From the NCBI GenBank assembly GCA_946886085.1, contig CAMPHX010000002.1, forward strand, positions 1 to 17,962: DNA of 17,962 bases, read 5' to 3'. Positions 1-5,943 of this stretch are shown here, in pieces (within the stretch, counting starts at the first letter, position 1; the number at the start of each line of letters is the position of its first letter). Source of the DNA: an uncultured Flavobacteriales bacterium (GTDB lineage: Bacteria; Bacteroidota; Bacteroidia; Flavobacteriales; Vicingaceae). The notes under the pieces were generated by a model. It ran no database searches. It was given only the letters and a program-made list of their open reading frames with translations, and was not told the origin of the DNA. The translations under genes were made by a program, and so were the position numbers.

Positions 1-64
1 AAATGAATGGCTTCGTATCAAGGCTTGTGAATCCCCGCCTGCGCCAAGCCGCCAAACGTTAGGC
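1..64 (+). other. attC recombination site, right-hand part only (left window edge)
   Basis: This is the 3' half of an integron attC site whose 5' half lies outside the window. The right arm ends GCGCCAAGCCGCCAAACG followed by the core GTTAGGC (58-64), with the predicted crossover between G58 and T59. It resembles the end of the attC at 13170-13303 (CGCCAAGCTGCGAAACG, then GTTATGG). It closes the cassette to the left of the window and marks the start of cassette 1. R'' is not visible, so pairing of this site cannot be tested here. Confidence 0.7.
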
Positions 65-89
65 AACATGCTAAAAAAGCCAACGCACA

Positions 90-151
90 TTCAAGCACAT
101 TTGGTTTTTGCCGACACGCAAAGCCCAAACAAAAAAACAAAAGAGCTTGAA
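90..151 (+). repeat. Structured hairpin repeat, copy A
   Basis: Outer stem TTCAAGC (90-96) pairs with GCTTGAA (145-151). ACA (97-99) faces AGA (142-144) in an internal loop. The inner stem TTTGGTTTTTG (100-110) pairs imperfectly with the A-rich strand 130-141. The terminal loop contains CCGACACGCAAAGCC. It is one of four copies in the window with the same ACA/AGA loop and similar loop sequence but different stems. It lies between the left attC and the cassette 1 promoter, and overlaps the edge of the possible -33 region. Its function is unknown; insulating the promoter from upstream read-through is one possibility. Confidence 0.7.
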
Positions 152-152
152 T

Positions 153-186
153 TTTGCCAACGCTCGAAGAAAGAATCGTAACTTTG
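153..186 (+). promoter_or_regulatory. Bacteroidota-type promoter for cassette 1
   Basis: TAACTTTG at 179-186 matches the TAnnTTTG -7 consensus. TTTG at 153-156 lies 22 bases upstream, inside the range reported for Bacteroidota -33 boxes. Transcription would begin around 190-193, leaving only a few bases before the ATG at 199, so the message would be nearly leaderless. Confidence 0.55.
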
Positions 187-198
187 AAAAAAAGAAAA

Positions 199-1821
199 AT
201 GCAGACGACATTATTTGAAAATATAATTAAACAAGACCAGTCAAAGAAAGAGATTTCTCATAAAGCAGAATCCTACAAAGGACTTTATGCAATGCACAAA
301 TATTGGGGAAAGAAGCCTTTCAATATTATGGCTGACTTTATTAAAAAATATACTTCCCCTAATGATATAGTGCTTGACCCATTTTGTGGTTCAGGAGTTA
401 GTGTGTCAGAAGCTGTATTCAATGGAAGAAAAGGAGTAGGAATAGACATCAACCCCAGCTCTATTTTAATAACAAAAAATGTTATTCAAACTGTTGACAC
501 AAAGCTTGTTTTAAGCGAATTCAATAAAATTGAAGCGAAAGTAAAGGATAAAATACAAGAACTCTATTTAGTTGAAAGAAATGGTCAAAAGTATGAAGGT
601 CAAAACTATTTATGGGAAAATGGAGAGCTAACTGAAATTAGATATTCAAACGGTACAAGAAAAAGGTATTCAGATGTTCCCAATCAACTAGATATTGATA
701 AAGCTAAAGAAATAAGCTACGATAATATTAATACCTTTTTCCCAAAAGAGAACTTTTTCCACAATTCTAGAATCAATGCTAACAGAGAAAATAAAACTTC
801 CGACCTCTTTACACCAAGAAATTTACTTGCTCTTTCATTGATATATAAAGAAATTGATAGCATTTCAAACATTCAAGTTAAAGACTTTTTCAAGTTTTGT
901 TTTACGGCATCTATGGGGCAAGCAAGCAAAATGGTTTTTGTCATTAAGAGACGTAATAAAACAAAAGAAAATGGTTCGACTAAAATATCAGAGAAAAAAG
1001 AAATAGGAAGTTGGGTTATAGGCTATTGGATGCCAAAAGATTATTTTGAAAACAATGCTTGGACTTGCTTCGAAAACAGGTTTAAAAAAATCTATAAAGC
1101 TAAAAAGGAGCAAGGTAAATTGAGCCAAAATCATCAAGAAGGAAAAAGTTTTGAAGCTCTCGACAAAACAGATTTTCTTTTGGTTAAGAGTCCGTCACAA
1201 GACTACCTAAAATCACTACCTGATAATTCGATTGACTATATTTTAACTGACCCACCACACGGCAACAGAATACCGTATCTTGAATTGAGCTTACTTTGGA
1301 ATAGTTGGTTGAAAGAGAATGCTGATTTTGAAAAGGAAATTATAATTAGCGAATCAAAAGACAGAAAGAAGGATAAATACGATTACAATAATTTAATGTA
1401 TGCAGTTTTCCAAGAGTGCTTTAGAGTGTTAAAGCCTGAGAAAAAACTATCGTTTATGTTCAACAGCCTTGATGATGATGCTTGGATAAGTTCAGTTGAG
1501 ATGTTTAGAAGTATTGGCTATAAATTGGAACTTATAGAAACTCTTGGCTATTCTGCCAACTCTGTTGTTCAAGATAATAGAAAAAATGGCTTGCAAACCG
1601 ACTTCATTATAACTTACTCTAAGCCTCTGCATCCTATTAGTACTGATAGGTTAGAAATAATAAGATTTTTGGAATACCCTGAACTTGTAATAAAAATATC
1701 TGAACTAAAGGAAAAGGGCTATAAATCCTATCAAATTATGAATCATATAATGAAGGAGCTATTGTCTCAAGATAAATTTTTAAATGTTACAGAACTCATA
1801 AAAGAAATAGATAATGCCTAA
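199..1821 (+). CDS. Site-specific DNA methyltransferase (N6-adenine or N4-cytosine class)
   Basis: Predicted S-adenosylmethionine-dependent DNA methyltransferase of 540 residues, the modification half of a restriction-modification pair. Motif I is DPFCGSG at residues 60-66 (AdoMet binding), preceded by MHKYWGKKP (32-40), a segment I associate with DNA methylases of this type. Motif IV is TDPPHGN, with DPPH at 351-354, the amino-methyltransferase catalytic tetrapeptide with His in the fourth place. Motif I comes well before motif IV, and the roughly 280 residues between them probably hold target recognition. The reading frame stays open upstream to a TTG at 154, but ATG 199 is preferred because it gives the common MQTTLF-type N terminus and sits just downstream of the TAACTTTG box. 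It overlaps the next gene by 8 bases, implying translational coupling. Target sequence is unknown. Confidence 0.85.
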   Translation: MQTTLFENIIKQDQSKKEISHKAESYKGLYAMHKYWGKKPFNIMADFIKKYTSPNDIVLDPFCGSGVSVSEAVFNGRKGVGIDINPSSILITKNVIQTVDTKLVLSEFNKIEAKVKDKIQELYLVERNGQKYEGQNYLWENGELTEIRYSNGTRKRYSDVPNQLDIDKAKEISYDNINTFFPKENFFHNSRINANRENKTSDLFTPRNLLALSLIYKEIDSISNIQVKDFFKFCFTASMGQASKMVFVIKRRNKTKENGSTKISEKKEIGSWVIGYWMPKDYFENNAWTCFENRFKKIYKAKKEQGKLSQNHQEGKSFEALDKTDFLLVKSPSQDYLKSLPDNSIDYILTDPPHGNRIPYLELSLLWNSWLKENADFEKEIIISESKDRKKDKYDYNNLMYAVFQECFRVLKPEKKLSFMFNSLDDDAWISSVEMFRSIGYKLELIETLGYSANSVVQDNRKNGLQTDFIITYSKPLHPISTDRLEIIRFLEYPELVIKISELKEKGYKSYQIMNHIMKELLSQDKFLNVTELIKEIDNA

Positions 1822-2932
1822 AAATTTTGAATATTGGAAAAAGCAACACGACAGTGAAGAGCTTAAAGAATTTAACTCTGATAGACTTGGCACACTTTGG
1901 TTAAAAGTTAAGTCTATAGTTCGCAGGGAATATATAAATCAATTCTGTCAAGTCAATGATATTGAACTTGAGAACACAAGATTAAATGCTCAATTTAAAG
2001 AATTGTATCACATTCTTTCTGAGAATGTTGATGAATCTCACGAGTTACTTAACAATTTCATTTCCAATCAAAATACTTCTGAATTAGACGAGCTTGACAC
2101 CGACAGCCTAGTTCAAGAACTATATAAGGTTGAAACATTTAAGTGGGGTGCTGACAATCAAAACGACTTGGGCAAGTATCTTGTCAAAAAGTACATAAAA
2201 GATAATACCTCTTATGATTATCTTATTGAACAAATGGAAACAGGAGTTCTTGGAACTGTTCAGGACTACCTTGTTTGTAGTTGGTACAACCATTGGTCAA
2301 GCATCTTAATAGAACACTTATTCAAATCTCACGAAGTAGTTTTACCAACTGTAGGACAAATAAAAAGTGTCGATTTCTTTATGAACGAGATTCCATTTGA
2401 CCTTAAAGTAACATATCTACCAACAAATTTTATTGAATTTGAAAGAAAACAGGCTGACCTACGACCTGAATTGACAACACTTAAGCAAGCTGCAAGGGCT
2501 GCGGATATTAAATTCAATAATGATGATTCAAATCTTTACTACTCTTTAACCGAACGATTGAAAGACAAGGGTGGTCAAGCAGCACAGGCAGTTGCTGAAA
2601 TAAGACAATTTAGATTGGACTTGATAGATAGAGTTAAGGCTGACCCGTTACTATTAGCCCGTAATCTTTATGAAAACCAGAGTGATTTTAGATTCGGTGC
2701 TGAAAACAGAATTTTTCTTATCCTAATCGACAGAACAGATTTTGACCAATCTTGGAAATTGAAAAGGAATGTAGATTTATTGGAACCTGCAATACACTCA
2801 TACCTTGACACTTTTGAGCAAAAATCAACCAATGATTTGAAACTTGAATTTTACAAACAAGGTGATTCTGCAAGATTTCCTAAAAAATACGAAGTTTTGA
2901 CTGATGTAATTATAGTAGAACGAGATAACTAA
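1814..2932 (+). CDS. Putative restriction endonuclease, PD-(D/E)XK-like, partner of the methyltransferase
   Basis: A protein of 372 residues that I do not recognise by name. Its ATG lies inside the last codons of the methyltransferase gene (8-base overlap), the usual arrangement of a coupled modification-restriction pair. The segment VDFFMNEIPFDLKVT carries D187, then D196-L-K198 on consecutive predicted strands, which fits the D...(D/E)xK active site of PD-(D/E)XK nucleases. The rest is mixed helical sequence with no signal peptide or membrane segment. The role as cognate nuclease rests on position plus this motif. A Type IIG or single-chain arrangement is unlikely, since the methyltransferase is a separate chain. 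The hairpin at 2951-3009 follows closely and may end the transcript. Confidence 0.65.
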   Translation: MPKNFEYWKKQHDSEELKEFNSDRLGTLWLKVKSIVRREYINQFCQVNDIELENTRLNAQFKELYHILSENVDESHELLNNFISNQNTSELDELDTDSLVQELYKVETFKWGADNQNDLGKYLVKKYIKDNTSYDYLIEQMETGVLGTVQDYLVCSWYNHWSSILIEHLFKSHEVVLPTVGQIKSVDFFMNEIPFDLKVTYLPTNFIEFERKQADLRPELTTLKQAARAADIKFNNDDSNLYYSLTERLKDKGGQAAQAVAEIRQFRLDLIDRVKADPLLLARNLYENQSDFRFGAENRIFLILIDRTDFDQSWKLKRNVDLLEPAIHSYLDTFEQKSTNDLKLEFYKQGDSARFPKKYEVLTDVIIVERDN

Positions 2933-2950
2933 ATGCCAACTCACATCACC

Positions 2951-3009
2951 CATACACATTGCCAAGTCACACCAGCCGACACGCAAACCAAAACTTGGCA
3001 AAGAGTATG
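2951..3009 (+). repeat. Structured hairpin repeat, copy B
   Basis: CATAC (2951-2955) pairs with GTATG (3005-3009). ACA (2956-2958) faces AGA (3002-3004). TTGCCAAGT (2959-2967) pairs perfectly with ACTTGGCAA (2993-3001). The loop holds CCGACACGCAAACC. The outer stem differs from copies A, C and D (CATAC instead of CAAGC), yet the opposite arm changes to match. It begins 18 bases after the putative restriction gene, so it could act as a terminator, although no U-tract follows. Confidence 0.75.
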
Positions 3010-3045
3010 TCTGTCCTACCGCACGGACGAAAAAGAAACAACGAA

Positions 3046-3177
3046 GGCACAACATTGTATAAGAGCAATAGCGGGTGTAGTGGTAAAATCAAGGTCTGTG
3101 CATTTAAGAAACTTTGGTGGTAGCGGACAGGTAATCGCCTTGAAATCCGCTACTGCTCTTATACTTGACCGTTGGGG
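3046..3177 (+). other. attC site of cassette 1
   Basis: R'' region GGCACAAC (3046-3053). The 5' stem TATAAGAGCAATAGCGG pairs with CCGCTACTGCTCTTATA apart from one mismatch. The site ends CTTGACCG followed by the core GTTGGGG (3171-3177). The interior holds GGTAAAAT at 3082 and GCGGACAGG at 3123-3131, both shared with the attC at 16841-16976. Length is about 132 bp. R'' does not complement the left end of cassette 1. Confidence 0.75.
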
Positions 3178-3198
3178 TGCATTCAAAAAAAGACGACA

Positions 3199-4134
3199 AT
3201 GGAAACAGACATAAAAAACAATCTGCTTGACCGCTTTGGGACAATTCCAAACGAGCAAGGACAAAAAAAGAGAATAAGAATTCATCAGGGTTGGTGGAGA
3301 ATGAACATACTCAACGAGAGACCTGGACAACATCCAAAAAATTCCAACGACAATGTTTGCAATACAATTCTAAATGGTGAGCAGACCAAAAAGAATTTCT
3401 TAACAGAAAACTCAAGCAAAGCCGTTGACCTGACACTGCAAGAAAGACAAGATGAAGACGCTGGGCTAATGGAGCAAGACAGACTTTTCAACAACCTTCT
3501 ATCAAGTCAACCGCTTTGCTTCAACTTTTTCGGAGAGTTAATGGCAGACACAGACTTTGGACTACGGGTGTTGCAAACTTGGTGGCCAGACTTGACAGAA
3601 TTAAAAAGAGTAATCTTCGAGTTCGCACCAAAGGAACGTTTCACGAATGATAACTCTGCCTTTGACATTGCATTTGAGGTTGCTGTAGGAAACAAATCAG
3701 GACTTATCGGACTTGAATGTAAGTACACCGACACATTTTCTTCAACCGAATATGACAAGCCTGCTTACAAGGATATTTTTGAGAAATCAATCTCCTTTTC
3801 CGCCAATTACGATAGCCTTAAAACCAGTAAGTACAATCAGCTTTTTCGCAACCAACTTATTGCAGAGGGTTTAATCCAAAACAACAAATATGACTTTGTG
3901 CGGACTGGACTGTTTTGCTATGAGCAAGATAGCAGTGCCATTGAAACAGGTCAAGAACTTCAACAAATGCTGACCAAGCCCGACAGTTTCCAAATTATCA
4001 CGTATCGCAACTTCATAGAAAATGTGCAGCGACTTGACCTTGAATGGTCAAAAAGAGAATGGACAATGTTGCTTTGGGCAAGATATTGTGGTACGATATT
4101 GAGCGAACCCGTTTTTCAAGAACTCCAAAATTAA
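3199..4134 (+). CDS. PD-(D/E)XK nuclease resembling the PGN_0703-type putative restriction endonucleases
   Basis: A protein of 311 residues. The segment LLSSQPLCFNFFGEL (about 100-114) and the surrounding order of conserved blocks resemble the PGN_0703-like restriction endonuclease family; this is from memory, not a search. The catalytic core is visible as FD at 155-156 (AFDIAFEV), then GLECKYTD with E173 and K175, a clean D...ExK site. The N-terminal third is polar and basic. ATG 3199 is chosen over the in-frame TTG at 3172 because 3172 is the first base of the cassette and TTG starts are rarer. No methyltransferase accompanies it in this cassette, so it may act on phage DNA by another self/non-self rule, or on modified DNA. 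Confidence is high for the nuclease fold and moderate for the family name. Confidence 0.7.
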   Translation: METDIKNNLLDRFGTIPNEQGQKKRIRIHQGWWRMNILNERPGQHPKNSNDNVCNTILNGEQTKKNFLTENSSKAVDLTLQERQDEDAGLMEQDRLFNNLLSSQPLCFNFFGELMADTDFGLRVLQTWWPDLTELKRVIFEFAPKERFTNDNSAFDIAFEVAVGNKSGLIGLECKYTDTFSSTEYDKPAYKDIFEKSISFSANYDSLKTSKYNQLFRNQLIAEGLIQNNKYDFVRTGLFCYEQDSSAIETGQELQQMLTKPDSFQIITYRNFIENVQRLDLEWSKREWTMLLWARYCGTILSEPVFQELQN

Positions 4135-4136
4135 GC

Positions 4137-5255
4137 GTGTTGCATTCGGCTAATCAAAATAATGACACTCGATTTTTCAAACTTGCCCTTGAACTTGAAA
4201 AACAATTCCAAAACGAGTTGATAGAGAATGAAATTCATTTCAGAGCAAGTCTAAACTCCCTTTCCCTCATTTCAGTTGGTGCAGACAAACCAGAACTGGG
4301 TGTTCCATGCAAAAATCACAACCCATGGACAAGAGACATTCTACGCACCTACATTAAGAAGATTCAAAGCAAATCCATCCCGAAACGACCAACACCTGAA
4401 AAGTCACTGCAAGCATGGATTATTAAAGAAGCTCAAGCAAATGACCACAAATTACCCTTTGACAATTCCATCAAATTCATTACATCAGAACTTGCTATTC
4501 ACAACAGCAACGGAACCAAAATCGTATCGGACATTATCGGCTATGACACGGCCACAAATAAACTGGTCATAATCGAATTGAAATCGGACAGGCTTCTCAA
4601 AAGACTAATAGAGCAAGTTGACAGTTTTGAGGAAATAATCCATGACAACTTTTGGTTCTTTCACGACCTTGTAACGCTTCATGGCTTTGGAAAATTGGAG
4701 GAGGTTTCAAGGAAAGCAATCGTTTGGCCACACGAGCGAACATCGCCATTAGTAAAGCTAAAGGACTTGGATATTGCCGAATATACTTATCAGGAGAATG
4801 GCAACAGTTACAGCTTCATTGACCATTCTAAAAACAACACACACCGTTTTGCCCATTTGACCAAGTTTGACATTGAGGCTGACTTTGTAACATTCAGGGA
4901 ACAAATAGTAGAGGAATATGGTGAGCAAAACCTTGAACAAACAATCTTGTTTTTTGAAAGAGCAGTTGCCCAAGCAAATAAGAAACTATTGCACAGTGCC
5001 ATTGCAGACGCTCAAACAGCTTACACATTTTCTCAATTCAATTACGAGTATCGTATCGTTTATTTAATAGGCTTTCTATCACAATTGCACATTGACACGG
5101 AGGACTTTAGAAAAGCACGGGCGTACTGTGAACTTGGATACAAAATGCTTGACCCTGACGATACAGACTATGCTGACGATAAAGCGAAATTTGACGAACT
5201 AAAGGAAATAATTGACAGCGAAAGTTGGAAAGACGACAGAAATAAAAATGAATAA
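4137..5255 (+). CDS. PD-(D/E)XK-like nuclease with C-terminal TPR-like helical region
   Basis: An unnamed protein of about 372 residues from the start chosen here. The segment SDIIGYDTATNKLVIIELKSD carries an Asp (residue 132) and E147-L-K149, the D...ExK pattern of the nuclease superfamily, as in other small endonucleases that act on DNA ends or foreign DNA. The last 100 residues are helical with repeat-like spacing (alanine- and aromatic-rich helices ending in a DELKEII stretch), suggesting TPR-like protein-binding repeats. The start is uncertain. The frame stays open back to ATG 4044, but that would overlap the preceding gene by 91 bases, and that gene's C-terminal segment MLLWARYCGTILSEPVF looks genuine. 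GTG 4137, three bases after that gene's stop, or TTG 4140, is preferred. It may form a two-component system with its neighbour. Confidence 0.6.
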   Translation: MLHSANQNNDTRFFKLALELEKQFQNELIENEIHFRASLNSLSLISVGADKPELGVPCKNHNPWTRDILRTYIKKIQSKSIPKRPTPEKSLQAWIIKEAQANDHKLPFDNSIKFITSELAIHNSNGTKIVSDIIGYDTATNKLVIIELKSDRLLKRLIEQVDSFEEIIHDNFWFFHDLVTLHGFGKLEEVSRKAIVWPHERTSPLVKLKDLDIAEYTYQENGNSYSFIDHSKNNTHRFAHLTKFDIEADFVTFREQIVEEYGEQNLEQTILFFERAVAQANKKLLHSAIADAQTAYTFSQFNYEYRIVYLIGFLSQLHIDTEDFRKARAYCELGYKMLDPDDTDYADDKAKFDELKEIIDSESWKDDRNKNE

Positions 5256-5268
5256 AAATAAGAAGAAC

Positions 5269-5403
5269 GCACCCCAACAAAGGCTAAGAAAACATGCGGG
5301 CTGTCACGGTAAAATGAACATTACAACACATAATAAAACCCAGTACTCGGCTGACAAATACGTGTTCCAAAACCCGCACGTTTCTTAGCCAGGGCCGTTA
5401 TAA
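5269..5403 (+). other. attC site of cassette 2
   Basis: R'' GCACCCCAAC (5269-5278) matches the start of its own cassette. The long stem GGCTAAGAAA-ACA-TGCGGG pairs with CCCGCA-CG-TTTCTTAGCC, leaving an ACA/CG internal bulge. It ends AGGGCCG followed by the core GTTATAA (5397-5403). The interior has GGTAAAAT at 5308. Length is about 135 bp. The same stem design occurs at 16841-16976. Confidence 0.85.
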
Positions 5404-5543
5404 GCAAGCCTAAAAGACGACCGTGCAACTACAAACAGACGACTGAAAACAAGAAAAAGTAAACCATTTTGACAGGTGACCAAAGACAGAGAAACGATAT
5501 TACAAGCGGACAGATATTAATCCGACACGCTGACCGACCCTCT

Positions 5544-5587
5544 GTTTTTTATTTTTTTCCCACCGCTCATTTTTTAAAAACAATTTT
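5544..5587 (+). repeat. Left inverted block of cassette 3
   Basis: GTTTTTTATTTTTTT (5544-5558) and ATTTTTTAAAAACAATTTT (5569-5587) are exact reverse complements of two blocks in the same mirrored order at 13077-13091 and 13045-13063. The short spacers differ (10 versus 13 bases). Farther out, GTAAACCAT (5459-5467) mirrors ATGGTTTAC (13139-13147). The stretch 5404-5543 otherwise shows no gene. Confidence 0.7.
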
Positions 5588-5602
5588 AACCAGCCGCACG
5601 GT

Positions 5603-5660
5603 CAAGCACATTTGGTTTTTTCCGACACACAATCCAACGCCAAAAAACCAAAAGAGCTTG
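5603..5660 (+). repeat. Structured hairpin repeat, copy C
   Basis: CAAGC (5603-5607) pairs with GCTTG (5656-5660). ACA (5608-5610) faces AGA (5653-5655). TTTGGTTTTTT (5611-5621) pairs perfectly with AAAAAACCAAA (5642-5652). The loop holds CCGACACACAATCC. It lies about 60 bases before the promoter of the Type I operon, the same place copy A has relative to the cassette 1 promoter. Confidence 0.75.
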
Positions 5661-5719
5661 CCCTTACCCACCCACGACAATATAGTGGACTTTTACACTA
5701 TTCGACAATGTATTTTTAC

Positions 5720-5727
5720 TATCTTTG
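5720..5727 (+). promoter_or_regulatory. -7 promoter box of the Type I restriction operon
   Basis: TATCTTTG matches the Bacteroidota TAnnTTTG element, 27 bases before the XRE start codon. I do not see a well-spaced TTTG or TTG -33 box. The promoter may therefore be weak or regulated, for instance by the XRE protein encoded immediately downstream. Confidence 0.5.
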
Positions 5728-5754
5728 ACCCGACAAAATTTAATAAGGCTTCAA

Positions 5755-5943
5755 ATGAACAGAATTAAAGAAGTTCTGAAAGAAAAAGGCATCTCGCAAA
5801 CTTGGCTTGCCCAGAAACTGGACAAAAGCTATAACACGATAAACGAGTATTCTCGAAATGTGAGACAACCGAGCCTTGAAGATTTGTACCGAATTGCAAA
5901 AATTTTGGACGTTAACGCCAAAGATTTATTGAAAGAAGAATGA
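5755..5943 (+). CDS. Small XRE/Cro-C1 family helix-turn-helix regulator
   Basis: A 62-residue protein made almost entirely of one HTH domain. Helix 2 and the recognition helix are ISQTWLAQKLDKSYNTINEY (about 14-33), followed by the typical RQPSLEDLYRIAKILDV segment (about 38-54). It is about the size of the controller (C) proteins of restriction-modification systems. ATG 5755 is preferred over the earlier in-frame ATG at 5725 because 5725 overlaps the -7 box and adds residues unlike the family. The stop overlaps the hsdR start by four bases (ATGA), so the two genes are translationally coupled. The likely job is to adjust operon expression so that restriction does not outrun methylation in a new host; that is inferred from size, domain and position. 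Confidence 0.8.
   Translation: MNRIKEVLKEKGISQTWLAQKLDKSYNTINEYSRNVRQPSLEDLYRIAKILDVNAKDLLKEE

Larger units (their letters stand above)
59..3171 (+). mobile_element. Integron gene cassette 1: Type II-like restriction-modification pair
   Basis: The unit runs between two attC crossover points (G58^T59 and G3171^T3172). It holds a hairpin, a promoter, a methyltransferase, an overlapping nuclease gene, a second hairpin and its attC. At 3.1 kb it is large for a cassette, since most are about 0.5-1 kb with a single gene. The left end begins TTAGGC, which predicts R'' = GCCTAAC. The observed R'' region is GGCACAAC (3046-3053), so the two ends do not match as they do in the other three cassettes. 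The unit may be a hybrid of two cassettes, or its left end may have drifted. Confidence 0.6.
3172..5397 (+). mobile_element. Integron gene cassette 2: two PD-(D/E)XK nuclease genes
   Basis: The unit starts TTGGGGTGC at the crossover T3172, and its attC opens with R'' GCACCCCAAC (5269-5278), an exact reverse complement of GTTGGGGTGC. That match is the signature of a cassette that circularises. The first gene starts only 27 bases in and the second ends 13 bases before R'', a tight layout typical of cassettes. No strong promoter is visible. TATACTTG at 3160-3167 with TTG at 3140-3142 is a weak candidate inside the preceding attC; otherwise expression depends on read-through. Confidence 0.8.

Noticed and set aside
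154..199. TTG 154 as start of the cassette 1 methyltransferase
   Set aside because: It would place the start upstream of the TAACTTTG promoter box and beside hairpin A; ATG 199 fits the promoter and the usual N terminus.
2933..3214. Open frame of 93 codons between the putative restriction gene and cassette 2
   Set aside because: It runs through hairpin B and the whole attC, has low-complexity basic composition and crosses a cassette crossover point; the DNA is explained by the repeat and attC.
2825..3333. Minus-strand frames of 76 and 105 codons
   Set aside because: They cross attC and the ends of real + strand genes; no recognisable motif.
5469..5768. Open frame of 99 codons before the XRE gene
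   Set aside because: It covers the inverted block, hairpin C and the promoter, and its composition is unlike a protein (runs of F, P and T from A/T-rich structure).
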